DNA from: Orientia chuto str. Dubai
GTDB lineage: Bacteria > Pseudomonadota > Alphaproteobacteria > Rickettsiales > Rickettsiaceae
Length of the DNA stretch: 43,432 nucleotides
Direction of reading: 5' to 3'
Assembly (NCBI RefSeq): GCF_000964595.1
Contig: NZ_LANP01000008.1
Location: forward strand, 1 to 43,432
Part shown: piece after piece, positions 17,501-26,680 of the stretch
Layout: each line of letters opens with the position of its first letter
How positions within the stretch are numbered: the stretch's first letter is position 1
Notes under the pieces: model-generated
Databases searched by the model: none
What the model saw: the letters and a program-made list of their open reading frames with translations, nothing else
Told to the model about the DNA's origin: nothing
Translations under genes and position numbers: made by a program

Positions 17501-17528
17501 AGTTAATAATAAAATATAAATTTAAGTT

Positions 17529-18221
17529 ATGAAAAGAAAATTAATAGGTACCATTGCTGCTATTTCTTTATCATATTGTTCATCTTTATATGCAGCAGAA
17601 GATGATTGGTTGAGTTATTTAGAATATGATTACTATGCTAAGGTAAGTGGTATTGGATTAATACCAAATAGTTGGCAATCCAGCTTTCAAGATAATGATC
17701 TAGAATTTTTAAAATTTCCTTTTGGAATAAGTGGAAGTTTGGGATCTTATTTAAATAGATATCTTAGGGCAGAAGTTAGTGCTATGTGGCTGTTTGATAT
17801 TACTACTAAACCAAAGCAAGGTTCAGATACATCAGATGCAAATATTATAAACAATCATAATAATAAGGAGGAAGAAAGTAGTTTATTAGCTCTTAATTCC
17901 GGAGTAGCATTATTAAGAGGGTATATTGATCTAGTTAAAATAGGGCCAGTTTCAATATTTATTGGAGGAGGAGGTGGAGCTTCTTATACTGGTGGTACAG
18001 TAGAAAATCATAAGATAGATTATAAACTTGATTTTTATAAAGAAGCTATAGTTGGAGTATCTGTTGAAATAACTGATGAAGTATATGTTGATGCTGAGTA
18101 TAAGTATATGTGGATAAGTTGTATTACAGGAGAAAATGTAAATGGTAAACCATATACTAATTTTAAACCGTATGATTTCAATGGGCATTCTTTATCAGCT
18201 GGTGTTAGATTTAGCTTTTAG
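17529..18221 (+). CDS. Outer-membrane beta-barrel protein resembling a reduced TSA56
   Basis: This 230-residue protein has a signal peptide (about 1-22, ending LYA, then AEDD), many alternating strands, a Gly-rich turn (GGGGGASYTGG) and a C-terminal barrel strand GHSLSAGVRFSF with the terminal Phe recognised by the barrel assembly machinery. Several segments align with TSA56: KFPFGISGSLG with SYPFGATVGAG, RAEVSAMWLFDITTK with RVELNGMYLMNVTGK, and SDTSDANII with NADSGDANV. It lacks the central variable and adhesive part of TSA56. It follows tsa56 in the same direction behind a strong hairpin, so it probably has its own promoter. It may be an ancient tandem paralogue or a general porin-like surface protein; the function is unknown. 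Confidence 0.85.
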   Translation: MKRKLIGTIAAISLSYCSSLYAAEDDWLSYLEYDYYAKVSGIGLIPNSWQSSFQDNDLEFLKFPFGISGSLGSYLNRYLRAEVSAMWLFDITTKPKQGSDTSDANIINNHNNKEEESSLLALNSGVALLRGYIDLVKIGPVSIFIGGGGGASYTGGTVENHKIDYKLDFYKEAIVGVSVEITDEVYVDAEYKYMWISCITGENVNGKPYTNFKPYDFNGHSLSAGVRFSF

Positions 18222-18308
18222 TTTTTTTTTATTATAGGGAAAAAAAGGTATTAGATAGGCATATCTCGCAATATGAAATTGTATACATAGGCTATTGTAT
18301 TTACTGTT

Positions 18309-19763
18309 GTGAAGTTTTTTGCAAATAAAGAGCTTGCATCTAGTATTGTGCATATTGTTGGTATTGGTGGGATAGGTATGAGTGGTATTGCTGAGATAAT
18401 GCATAATTTGGGGTATAAAGTTAGGGGATCGGATCTAACTATTAATCTTAATACTAAAAGGCTACAATCATTAGGTATTGAGGTAATGCATGGTCATAGT
18501 GCTAATAATATTAATGGAGCAGAAGTTATAGTTATATCTCCTGCTGTAAAGCAAAATAACCCTGAGTATCAAGCAGCAGTTTTAGCTAAAATACCAATAG
18601 TATCCAGGGCAGAAGTATTAGCTGAGTTGATGAGATCAAAAATTGCTGTAGCAGTTTCTGGATCTCATGGCAAAACTACCACAACAGCCTTAATTGCTTG
18701 CCTATTTGAGGCTTATAGATTATATCCTACTGTTATTACTGGTGGAATTATGAATAATAAAGCCACTAATGCTTATTTAGGTAATAGTGACTACTTTATT
18801 GCTGAAGCTGATGAATCAGATGCAACTCTTACAAAAATTCCTGCTACAATTGCTGTTATTACTAATATTGATACTGATCATTTAGATTTTTATAAGAATT
18901 TTGATAATTTAGTTAATACTTTTTATCAGTTTATTACTAATTTACCATATAATGGTTTTGCAGTAGCTTGTATTGATGATTTTACAGTACAAAATTTAAT
19001 AAATAAAATGACATCTAGAAAGATTATTACTTACGGTATTAATTCTGAGAATGCTCATATTCAAGCATTTAATATTAGAACTGAGTATGATTATTCAATA
19101 TATAATGTTAAAGTTAAAGTACCTAATTTTTATAATGAAATTTTGCAAATAACTTTGCCATCTTTAGGCGAACATAATGTACTTAATTCGCTAGCAGCAA
19201 TAGCTGTTATTGTAGGATTAAATTTTGACTTAAAAGTTGTCAAGAATGGATTTAAAAATTTTAAAGGGATTGCAAGGCGATTTATGAAAACTGGAGAGTA
19301 TAATAACATCACTATTATTGATGACTATGCTCATCATCCTGCAGAAGTTATAGCAACTGTGAATACAGCAAGGTGTCTTGCAGATAAAAAACAGGGAAGG
19401 GTTATAGCTATATTTCAACCACATCGCTACTCTAGACTAAAGTATTTATTTTCAGATTTTATTCATTGCTTTCAATGTGTAGATCAGTTATATATTTCAC
19501 AAGTGTATAGTGCTGGAGAACAAGAAACATATAACTTATCTCATGTGTCTTTAGTTAAGGCTATTAAAGTTCATTACCAGAACGCATATGTTACAGCTAT
19601 AAATGATTTGAATGAGTTGTTAGAAATTATTTATAGTCAAGCTAAGCCATATGACATTGTGTTATTAATGGGAGCTGGAGATATTACTCAATTTGCAGCA
19701 ATACTGCCACAGCAATTATTATCAATGCAATGTATCTATAATGCTATCACTACCAAAAGTTAA
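18309..19763 (+). CDS. murC: UDP-N-acetylmuramate--L-alanine ligase
   Basis: MurC adds L-alanine to UDP-MurNAc, the first peptide step of peptidoglycan synthesis in the cytoplasm. The 484-residue protein begins with the Rossmann-type [16 protein letters not shown], has the ATP loop [10 protein letters not shown] from residue 118, the [12 protein letters not shown] box and the C-terminal FQPHRYSR. The start is a GTG (18309) because no ATG lies in frame upstream of the conserved fold. It opens a tight cluster murC-murB-ddl-ftsQ-recF. murB starts inside its last 23 bases, so translation is likely coupled. The gene is intact and of normal length. Confidence 0.95.
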   Translation: MKFFANKELASSIVHIVGIGGIGMSGIAEIMHNLGYKVRGSDLTINLNTKRLQSLGIEVMHGHSANNINGAEVIVISPAVKQNNPEYQAAVLAKIPIVSRAEVLAELMRSKIAVAVSGSHGKTTTTALIACLFEAYRLYPTVITGGIMNNKATNAYLGNSDYFIAEADESDATLTKIPATIAVITNIDTDHLDFYKNFDNLVNTFYQFITNLPYNGFAVACIDDFTVQNLINKMTSRKIITYGINSENAHIQAFNIRTEYDYSIYNVKVKVPNFYNEILQITLPSLGEHNVLNSLAAIAVIVGLNFDLKVVKNGFKNFKGIARRFMKTGEYNNITIIDDYAHHPAEVIATVNTARCLADKKQGRVIAIFQPHRYSRLKYLFSDFIHCFQCVDQLYISQVYSAGEQETYNLSHVSLVKAIKVHYQNAYVTAINDLNELLEIIYSQAKPYDIVLLMGAGDITQFAAILPQQLLSMQCIYNAITTKS

Positions 19764-20643
19764 TGGCGAATACAGAGAAAATTTTAAATTATTTCCGCTT
19801 ACCTGGTTTAAAGTAGGAGGAATTAGCAAAGTTTTTTATAAACCTAAAGATGAGCAAGATCTATCTTCTTTTTTAGTAAATTTACCACCTGATATTCAAG
19901 TTAATATATTAGGTGCAGGATCCAATATGCTTGTTAGAGATGGTGGTATTGATGGTGTAACAATTAAACTAGGACGAAATTTTAATGATATTAATCTTAT
20001 TAAAAATAATCATTATGCTATCATTAGCGTAGGAGCTGGTACTTTAAATTGTAATGTTGCTAAATTTTGTCTACAATATGGCTTAGGTGGCTTGGAATTT
20101 TTATCTGGTATACCAGGTACAATAGGTGGAGGAATTGCTATGAATGCCGGAGCGTATGGACAGGAATTTAAAGATATTGTTTATTCTGTTGAAGCTTTTG
20201 ATAGGTTAGGTAGTAAACATATATTTTTATGTAAAGATTTAAACTTTCAATATAGGCGATGCAATATGAATGGTTTTTTGATCTTTACAAGAGCTAATCT
20301 AATTTGTTATAATGACAGTCAAATAAGTATTAGTAAAAAGTTACAAAGAATAAAGACAGCTCGTAAATTAACGCAGCCAATCAATCAAAAGACTGCTGGC
20401 AGTGCTTTCTGTAATACTAGTAGTTATAAGGCTTGGCAATTAATAGATCAAGTTGGATTGCGTGGGTATACTATAGGTGATGCTCAAGTATCAAATTTAC
20501 ATTGTAATTTTTTAATTAATAATGGAAATGCTACTGCTAGTGATATTGAAAATTTAGGAGAGTTGATTCGTAAGAAAGTTTTTGATTGCACTGGTATAGA
20601 ATTAGAATGGGAGATTAGGATTGTTGGAAACAAAAGCCCATAA
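19741..20643 (+). CDS. murB: UDP-N-acetylenolpyruvoylglucosamine reductase
   Basis: MurB is the FAD- and NADPH-dependent enzyme that reduces the enolpyruvyl group to make UDP-MurNAc. From ATG 19741 the protein is 300 residues. An in-frame start at 19693 would add 16 residues inside murC and has no support. The family boxes are all present: [40 protein letters not shown] and KTAGSAFCN, where the Ser is the proton donor, plus [10 protein letters not shown]. The absence of the extra C-terminal insert marks it as a type II MurB. It overlaps murC by 23 bases and ddl by 23 bases. Confidence 0.95.
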   Translation: MLSLPKVNGEYRENFKLFPLTWFKVGGISKVFYKPKDEQDLSSFLVNLPPDIQVNILGAGSNMLVRDGGIDGVTIKLGRNFNDINLIKNNHYAIISVGAGTLNCNVAKFCLQYGLGGLEFLSGIPGTIGGGIAMNAGAYGQEFKDIVYSVEAFDRLGSKHIFLCKDLNFQYRRCNMNGFLIFTRANLICYNDSQISISKKLQRIKTARKLTQPINQKTAGSAFCNTSSYKAWQLIDQVGLRGYTIGDAQVSNLHCNFLINNGNATASDIENLGELIRKKVFDCTGIELEWEIRIVGNKSP

Positions 20644-21595
20644 TTTACAAAGCCGCAACTCTATCGTTGAAATTATAACTAATTCAGGTAAAAAGCATAT
20701 AGTAATTTTATATGGGGGGGGATCAGCTGAAAGAGAAGTATCATTAATGTCTAATGATAATGTTCAGGCTGCTCTTATCGCTAATGGATATCAGATAACT
20801 CGTATAGACGTTGGGCAGGATATTGCAATTAAGCTAGCTGAAATTAAGCGGCCATATGTAGTGTTTAATTGTCTAATTGGTACATATGGAGAAGATGGAT
20901 GTATTCCTGGCTTATTAAATATTATGAATATACCATATACTCATTCTGGTGTGAAAACTTCTGCGACTGCGTTTGATAAGCAAATTGCTAAAACTATATT
21001 GCAATTCCATGGTATTAAAACCCCTGCTTGGGTAATTGTAAGTAGTACTGACAATATAGTTGATGATCCTATTCCAAGACCATATGTTATCAAGCCATTG
21101 CAGCAGGGATCAAGTATAGGTGTAAAGATCATGCGTACAGAAGATACATTTTTATTTAAAGATTATAATTTTCAATTTGGTAATAAGGTTTTAGTTGAAA
21201 AATATATTAAGGGTAGAGAGCTACAGGTAGCTTTGCTAGATGGTAAAGTGCTTGGAATTTTAGAAATTAAGATGCTTAAGAACAAAATCTTTTATGATTA
21301 TCAAAGCAAATATAATGCTGGTTTTGCTGAGCATGTTATGCCTCCGATTCTTTCAGCTAGTATTACTAGTCAAATTATAAGCATTGCAGAAAAAGTATAC
21401 AAAATTTTTGACTGTAGGGGGCCATGTAGATTAGAGTGTATATTGTCTGATATTGACAATGAGGTGTATGTTATAGAGTTAAATACTCATCCTGGTATGA
21501 CATCTTTATCAAGCTATCCTGAAATTGCGCAATACCGAGGTATTAGTTTTAATACACTGATAGAAAAAATATTAATGACGGCTCAATACGATTAA
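20621..21595 (+). CDS. ddl: D-alanine--D-alanine ligase
   Basis: Ddl joins two D-alanines for the peptidoglycan stem peptide. This ATP-grasp enzyme is about 324 residues, with GGGSAEREVSLMS near the start, the EDGCIPGLLNIMNIPYTHSG block, PYVIKPLQQGSSIGVK as the ATP-binding loop, and CRLECILSD then VIELNTHPGMTSLS with the metal ligands. The start is uncertain. TTG at 20621 or 20624 overlaps the end of murB by about 20 bases, and no ATG is available before the conserved region. Its place between murB and ftsQ is the standard alphaproteobacterial order. The gene looks intact. Confidence 0.94.
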   Translation: MLETKAHNLQSRNSIVEIITNSGKKHIVILYGGGSAEREVSLMSNDNVQAALIANGYQITRIDVGQDIAIKLAEIKRPYVVFNCLIGTYGEDGCIPGLLNIMNIPYTHSGVKTSATAFDKQIAKTILQFHGIKTPAWVIVSSTDNIVDDPIPRPYVIKPLQQGSSIGVKIMRTEDTFLFKDYNFQFGNKVLVEKYIKGRELQVALLDGKVLGILEIKMLKNKIFYDYQSKYNAGFAEHVMPPILSASITSQIISIAEKVYKIFDCRGPCRLECILSDIDNEVYVIELNTHPGMTSLSSYPEIAQYRGISFNTLIEKILMTAQYD

Positions 21596-21605
21596 ATTAA
21601 ATAAA

Positions 21606-22418
21606 ATGTACAATAAAAGTACTACTATAGTAAATCAGACAAAAAAAATTACAAGGATTAGTATTCCCTTAAAGAGAGCTATTATTAACTATTATACTAA
21701 ATGTTTATTAGTTATAAAAGTGATAATAGTAATACTAATTTTTGTATTATTATTTACTAATAAACTTAATTTTATACAGATAGAAATAACTAATAAATTG
21801 ATTGGAATAGCTAGCGATTTTGGATTTAGACTTGAAAAAGTAATCATTGATGGCCAACAAAATGTTGCAACATCTAAAATTATGGCTGCAATTAATGCTG
21901 ATACTGGAGCGCCAATATTTGATATTGATATTCAAAGAGTAAAAGCTGAACTTGAAAAAAATAGTTGGATACGTAATGCTATTGTAGAAAGAAGACTACC
22001 AAATACTATATATGTTGGTATTTTAGAAAGAAAACCAATAGCAATTTGGCAACTGAATAAAAAACTGTATCTTATTGATAATGAAGGAATAGTAATGCAT
22101 ACAGATAAAATTTCAGAATTCTCTTCGCTATTACATTTAGTTGGTCCTGGAGCTAACTTGCATGCTAATAAATTAATTCTTACCATTGGTTCAGAACCTA
22201 GCTTAGCTTCAAAAATCGTGTCCGCAGTAAGGTATGGTAATAGAAGATGGAATTTAATATTTCAAGAAAATATTACTGTTAAAATGCCAGAAGATGATTT
22301 TAATAAAGCTTGGCAATATTTAGTTAAGTTATTCCAGTCTAATAAGTTTTTTAATCAAAAATATAAAGTTTTAGATTTACGGGACTCATCAAAATATTAT
22401 ATTGAATATTGTAATTAA
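21606..22418 (+). CDS. ftsQ: Cell division protein FtsQ
   Basis: This 270-residue inner-membrane protein has a basic cytoplasmic N-terminus, one membrane span at about 33-53 (VIKVIIVILIFVLLF) and a POTRA domain. The domain starts LEKVIIDGQQNVATSKI and continues with IQRVKAELEKNSWIRNAIVE, then the RRLPNTIYVGILERKPIAIW beta region. FtsQ links early and late divisome proteins in the periplasm. It follows ddl after 10 bases, in the usual order, but ftsA does not follow; recF takes its place. No damage is seen. Confidence 0.9.
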   Translation: MYNKSTTIVNQTKKITRISIPLKRAIINYYTKCLLVIKVIIVILIFVLLFTNKLNFIQIEITNKLIGIASDFGFRLEKVIIDGQQNVATSKIMAAINADTGAPIFDIDIQRVKAELEKNSWIRNAIVERRLPNTIYVGILERKPIAIWQLNKKLYLIDNEGIVMHTDKISEFSSLLHLVGPGANLHANKLILTIGSEPSLASKIVSAVRYGNRRWNLIFQENITVKMPEDDFNKAWQYLVKLFQSNKFFNQKYKVLDLRDSSKYYIEYCN

Positions 22419-22433
22419 CAGAATTGTACATTA

Positions 22434-23558
22434 ATGACATTAGGTACGAGCTCAATATGCAGAATAACAAAGTTAGTACTACATGATTATCGTAATTTAA
22501 CTGAATTAACTGTATCTTCACAATGTGATAAAATATTAATTGCTGGTATAAATGGTAGTGGTAAAACAAATTTATTAGAATCTATATCATTATTTGCTCC
22601 AGGACGGGGATTACGTGGTGCTAAATATGATGATATTTTAAGACGAGGACCAGGTAGTAATGATGTTGCTTGTCAGTGGATAGCTGAAATTACGTTACAA
22701 ACGGCTATTAATATTGTTAAAATCTCAACTAATTACTATCGAAATACTGCTAAGCGTTACATAAAACTTAATGATAATACAATTGCAGGCCATAAGTTAT
22801 TGGAGTTTGTCAATATGATTTGTATTACTCCGCAAATGGAAAGTGTTTTTCTTGATGGAATTACTCAAAGAAGAAAGCTTCTTGATAGGATAGTTTTTTT
22901 ATTTGACCATAAGCATGCTGAGCGTGTTAATAAGTATGAGCATTACTTACGAGAAAGAATGATTTTATTAAGAACTAATCCTAGCCAAACTAGATGGATT
23001 AGTGTGATAGAAAACAGTTTAGCTAAGGTATCATTAGAAATTGCTTTGTGTCGCTATCAGGTTATTCGACAGTTGCAGCTATATTTAGATGAAATAGAGG
23101 CTCCATTTCCTAAGGTTAAACTCGATATTAAATGCCAGATAATGGAACTATATTTCCAAGAATTACCAAAAATATTGGAGTTAATTAGTAGTAGATTTTA
23201 TGATTCCCGTACTATTGATTGTAACTCTGGCAAAAGCTGTTTTGGAGTTCACCGTAGTGATTTTAAAGTAACTCATATAGAAAAAAATCAACTAGCTCAA
23301 TTTTGTTCTACAGGAGAGCAAAAAGCTTTATTGATTTCCCTGTTGATTGCACAGATGTTACAATACAGTAGAAATTATGGTAAATTTCCTATATTGCTGT
23401 TAGATGAGTTATTTATTCACCTAGATATAGAAAAAAGGCAGTACTTAGCAAATTTTTTAGCTCAATTTCCAGTGCAATGTTGGATTTCATCAACTGAACC
23501 AGATGATGCAAATCTATTTAATAACGGCTGTATTACTGATCTTATTATACTAACTTAA
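22434..23558 (+). CDS. recF: DNA replication and repair protein RecF
   Basis: RecF is an SMC-like ATPase that helps load RecA at gaps in DNA. The 374-residue protein has Walker A GINGSGKT at 38-45, the signature STGEQKALL from S292, and Walker B LLLDELF with D324-E325. The FGVHRSDF segment is also typical. It begins 15 bases after ftsQ and probably ends the mur-fts transcript. Length and motif order are normal. Its position after ftsQ and not near dnaA/dnaN is unusual compared with many bacteria, but reshuffled order is common in Orientia. Confidence 0.94.
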   Translation: MTLGTSSICRITKLVLHDYRNLTELTVSSQCDKILIAGINGSGKTNLLESISLFAPGRGLRGAKYDDILRRGPGSNDVACQWIAEITLQTAINIVKISTNYYRNTAKRYIKLNDNTIAGHKLLEFVNMICITPQMESVFLDGITQRRKLLDRIVFLFDHKHAERVNKYEHYLRERMILLRTNPSQTRWISVIENSLAKVSLEIALCRYQVIRQLQLYLDEIEAPFPKVKLDIKCQIMELYFQELPKILELISSRFYDSRTIDCNSGKSCFGVHRSDFKVTHIEKNQLAQFCSTGEQKALLISLLIAQMLQYSRNYGKFPILLLDELFIHLDIEKRQYLANFLAQFPVQCWISSTEPDDANLFNNGCITDLIILT

Positions 23559-23582
23559 AATAAAGCTTTATAAATATTTGAA

Positions 23583-23613
23583 TTAAGTTTTGATATTAAT
23601 AATCAAAGCTTAA
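23583..23613 (+). terminator. Hairpin after recF
   Basis: TTAAGTTTTGAT pairs with ATCAAAGCTTAA over a 7-base A/T loop with one G-U pair (12 bp in all), about 25 bases past the recF stop. A-rich DNA follows and no T-tract, so the terminator role is tentative. Confidence 0.35.
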
Positions 23614-23768
23614 AAAGTGCTATTTTGCATAGTACTAATACTTGACAATCAGGCATATTATGTAAAAATTTCTTGTATCTAACAATTCTTAATATTTGTA
23701 TATTACAAATGAGATGAGTAGCACTAAATTATACTGGAAATATTAATTTTAAATTAAGGATATATTTT

Positions 23769-24398
23769 ATGGATAGTAATAAAACTTCTTTATATGTACC
23801 TATGGTTGTTGAGCAAACTAATCGTGGAGAGCGAGCTTATGATATTTATTCTAGGTTACTTAAGGAAAGAATTGTATTTGTATGTGGAGAAATAGAAGAT
23901 CATATGGCAAATTTAGTAGTAGCACAATTGTTATTCCTTGAGGCTGAATCACCTGATAAAAAAATTTTTATGTATATTAATTCTCCTGGAGGAGTAGTTA
24001 CTGCAGGTATGGCTATATATGATACAATGCAGTATATTAAGTCACCTGTATTAACATTATGTCTTGGGCAAGCATGCTCTATGGGATCATTGCTACTTGC
24101 AGCCGGGCAAAAAGGTATGCGTCATTGTTTGCCTAATAGCAGAATTATGATGCATCAGCCATCTGGTGGATTTCAAGGGCAGGCTACAGATATTCAAATT
24201 CATGCCCAAGAAATCCTTAAAATGAAAAAGACTATTAATAACTTGTATGTTCATCATACTAATCAGCCATTACAGGTAATAGAAGAAAGTATGGAACGTG
24301 ATAACTTTATGGATCCAATAGCAGCAAAAGCATTTGGATTAGTAGATCATATAACTACAGAGCGTATCCAGGTGACAACAATGAATATTACAAAGTGA
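23769..24398 (+). CDS. clpP: ATP-dependent Clp protease proteolytic subunit
   Basis: This 209-residue serine protease forms a tetradecameric barrel that works with ClpX or ClpA. The catalytic triad is visible: S104 in GQACSMGS, H129 in [10 protein letters not shown] and D178 in MERDNFM. The [18 protein letters not shown] block is standard. ClpX is not next to it, as often happens, and its place is taken by decayed DNA. A purine-rich AAGGA site lies 9 bases before the ATG. A TTGACA at 23642 could be a -35 box, but no good -10 sits at normal spacing. Confidence 0.96.
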   Translation: MDSNKTSLYVPMVVEQTNRGERAYDIYSRLLKERIVFVCGEIEDHMANLVVAQLLFLEAESPDKKIFMYINSPGGVVTAGMAIYDTMQYIKSPVLTLCLGQACSMGSLLLAAGQKGMRHCLPNSRIMMHQPSGGFQGQATDIQIHAQEILKMKKTINNLYVHHTNQPLQVIEESMERDNFMDPIAAKAFGLVDHITTERIQVTTMNITK

Positions 24399-24405
24399 GT
24401 TTTAT

Positions 24406-24700
24406 ATGAAAATAAGCTATCCTTTTTTAAAGGAAAAAATATCTTCTGTGAAGAAAAAAGCTAAAAGATTAAATTTTTTTAATCTGAGTTTGATGTAATA
24501 AGAATACTTGAAAGTAAGAAGAATTATAGCGATAGTTTGATACAAGAAATAGGAAAAAATAAGTTTGAAAAAGATAAGAGTAACAAGTAGAATTATCCAT
24601 CTAATAGAGATTGTTTGCTTAATTAATAGAAGATCTCAATAAAGAACAGGCTAAAATATATAGGAATAGTAAATATTACAACTCTCTTTACGTTTATATA
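24406..24700 (+). pseudogene. Broken small basic ORF after clpP
   Basis: An ATG eight bases after the clpP stop opens a 30-codon frame (MKISYPFLKEKISSVKKKAK ...) that ends shortly after an oligo-T run. One base over, the reading continues SEFDVIRILESKKNYSDSLI then QEIGKNKFEKDKSNK, and then more coding-like pieces (KEQAKIYRNSKYYNSLYVYI). The composition is that of a small Lys-rich cytosolic or secreted protein. I do not recognise it. It may once have been cotranscribed with clpP. Confidence 0.4.
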
Positions 24701-25068
24701 TAGTGTAAAAATATATATTTTTTGTGCTTTTTGCAAAAATACTTTTTAATTACTATGCCTTAGTGTTTTTATAAGACTGTTCATCTCGTATAATAATAGG
24801 AATATTGTAATGCCTGAGTAGCTAAAACTTACAAATGAACAAAAGAAAAATTTAAAATACAATACATTATTTTAAACATCTTGTAACTGATTCGATAGCA
24901 ATGTTGGATCATCTAAAGATTGGTTGGACTTAGTTGATTATAACACCGTAAAAATTGAAAAATATTTCCTTGTAAAGCAGATCTGCGCCTTAGTATGTGC
25001 AATATTCTGCTTGCAATTAGATTAAAACCTTAGTTTTCAGATTCTTATCCTAGAAAATCTAAGATTAG
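24701..25068. other. Intergenic region, nothing clear
   Basis: Stops occur in all frames. A short piece near 24970-24990 (CCTTGTAAAGCAGAT) resembles part of the 72-bp repeat of 10410, but the match is too short to call. No RNA gene or strong hairpin is seen. Confidence 0.3.
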
Positions 25069-25584
25069 TTAAATATCACTAAACTTTTCAAGCTTAGAGA
25101 TGAAATTCTGAAAATCTATGTTAGGATTATCATCATTACTATCTATATCTAAACTACTTAAGGATAACATAGATACTTGTGATTGTTCTGATTCTATACT
25201 ATCTTGCCTAGATGCTATTGGCTCATATAGCAATTCTTCTACTTGCTCTGTTATTACTTTAGATGCTGATATTATATCACACATTGCATTAAAGTCTATT
25301 TGTTGCAGTATTATACTTGCTAATTCATTTGATGGCTGTAATTCTTTTACTGAACTTGTTACTTCAGCTGTTACTTGCAATAATTGCGATACTAACTTTT
25401 CTAAATTGTTATATTCTGATCTTAGGGATTGCAATAAATTTTCTTTGTTTCCATCTGTTTCTATTTGTTGTACTGTTTGATTTAGTTGATCTTTTACCTC
25501 TTTATAGTCGCTTTGTAAAGATTTTAAGTTCTGTAATAATTCTTCTATATTATTATTTATATCGCTTTCCATTGTATTAACCAT
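25069..25584 (-). CDS. Acidic coiled-coil protein of unknown function
   Basis: This 171-residue frame has heptad-like Leu/Ile spacing over residues 10-75 (IEELLQNLKSLQSDYKEVKD, LNQTVQQIE, LEKLVSQLLQV), then a middle helical part. A Ser/Asp/Asn-rich acidic stretch (LSLSSLDIDSNDDNP) precedes a short C-terminal amphipathic helix. There is no signal peptide or membrane span. The codon pattern and a sustained acidic protein argue that it is real. The start may be at 25584 or the nearby ATG at 25572. It sits in an accessory region beside ankyrin genes, which makes a secreted effector or a mobile-element protein possible. I recognise no domain. Confidence 0.6.
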   Translation of the reverse strand: MVNTMESDINNNIEELLQNLKSLQSDYKEVKDQLNQTVQQIETDGNKENLLQSLRSEYNNLEKLVSQLLQVTAEVTSSVKELQPSNELASIILQQIDFNAMCDIISASKVITEQVEELLYEPIASRQDSIESEQSQVSMLSLSSLDIDSNDDNPNIDFQNFISKLEKFSDI

Positions 25585-25635
25585 AAAAATTCAGTTAATG
25601 TTTTTCACTCGTTAAATAAGTAATTTAATATTACT

Positions 25636-25845
25636 TCATTGAAGTATAAAATTTATTAATCGAATGTCAATTATTAAATTAAATATATTTGCTTTTTGAT
25701 TTTTTCTTATTGAATTATCTATCATATTGATCATTTGAGTTATTGTTTTTATTGTTTCAGCTTTTAACAAGAGTTTTCCTCTCAAATTGTTGCCCAAATG
25801 TAGAGCAAAGATACATACAGTAGATGAATTTGATAATTTATCCAT
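25636..25845 (-). CDS. Small ORF of unknown function
   Basis: A 69-residue frame (MDKLSNSSTVCIFALHLGNN then LRGKLLLKAETIKTITQMIN) with a moderately hydrophobic end. There is no ribosome site, but a perfect dyad lies right before its ATG (25847-25862). It points the same way as the coiled-coil gene 50 bases downstream, so the two may be cotranscribed. It could be a fragment of a longer lost gene. Confidence 0.3.
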   Translation of the reverse strand: MDKLSNSSTVCIFALHLGNNLRGKLLLKAETIKTITQMINMIDNSIRKNQKANIFNLIIDIRLINFILQ

Positions 25846-25846
25846 A

Positions 25847-25862
25847 CACTATTTTAATAGTG
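25847..25862. promoter_or_regulatory. Dyad CACTATT-TT-AATAGTG
   Basis: A perfect 7-bp inverted repeat with a 2-base centre, immediately upstream of the ATG at 25845. Its half-site resembles the dyad at 15789-15803 upstream of tsa56. Confidence 0.25.
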
Positions 25863-26424
25863 ACTTACATATATTAAGTATATATTAAGAAAATTGGTAA
25901 GAACTATTACAGATAGCTTAGGTCGAACTATTACACATATTGTATCTGAGAAAAATAACTGTTAAGTAGTAAAATATTTATCGCAATTTTATTCCAAAAA
26001 AAGATAACTATAGATCACTATGGAGTTACTGTAAAAAAGCTTATCCTCAGATTATAATGTTCTAATATTGCTGAAACCATATTTACTAATAATGGAAGAA
26101 GAATTAGATGTGGAAAAAAAATATTATACAAGGTATAACTAATTTAAAGATTGTATAATATATCAAAGTATTCAATTGGTCTAATAGGAACTTGTATTAC
26201 TTTAAATTATTATTCTTAATTACTTAGAACAAACTATAATTACCATATAATTGATATGTTATTAATAAGATATACACTGTGTGGTTAAATAGCTAATAAA
26301 TAATTACGATTTTTTTATAGCAACTTTTTTGTGCTAATTAATTCATAATATATTTGACTTGAAAATAGCTTAATTAGCCTTAGGTTGTATGCGTTTCTCG
26401 ATCATTAGTTCAACTTCTAAATTA
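25863..26424. other. Gene-free accessory stretch
   Basis: AT-rich DNA with only short coding-like fragments (for example TITDSLGRTITHIVSEKNN near 25900). I can name none of them. It is likely eroded mobile or effector DNA upstream of the repeat-flanked ankyrin array. Confidence 0.3.
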
Positions 26425-26680
26425 AAAATTAGCGTTAAATTTCCTAAATTTTTGTTCTTCCTATTTTAACGTTTTACTTTAATTTGTTTGTAATATTGAT
26501 AAATTTTATAAATTTAATTTCAATTAAAGTTGAATATTAATTATAAAAACTGCTAAAAATTAACACAAGTGGATAATAGGTTCTATAAAATTAGAAGGAT
26601 TAATTTTTATTAATCTTTATACTTCTTTATATTTGATATGCTTTTCATATTTTTTCAGTAGACAGAGTTAATATAGAATA
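26425..26680 (+). repeat. Interspersed repeat (R1), left of the ankyrin array
   Basis: About 255 bases that match the reverse complement of 40105-40355, including TAAATTTCCTAAATTTTT, ATAAATTTAATT, AAAGTTGAATATTAA and the TTTTTCAGTAGACA end. It contains an imperfect version of the long hairpin seen at 40149-40192 (GATTAA-TTTTTA-TTAATC with flanking pairs). It has no ORF. A shorter copy in the same orientation lies just after the second ankyrin gene. Confidence 0.75.

Noticed and set aside
17952-18404. Minus-strand ORFs across the small barrel gene and the start of murC
   Set aside because: Shadows of real genes; compositions are antisense-like.
23642-23670. Sigma-70 or heat-shock promoter before clpP
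   Set aside because: TTGACA is present but no acceptable -10 lies 16-18 bases downstream, and no CCCCAT-type heat-shock box is seen.
25118-25580. Two plus-strand ORFs over the coiled-coil gene
   Set aside because: Leu/Cys/Ser-rich antisense readings of an acidic coiled coil; the minus frame has the better protein pattern.
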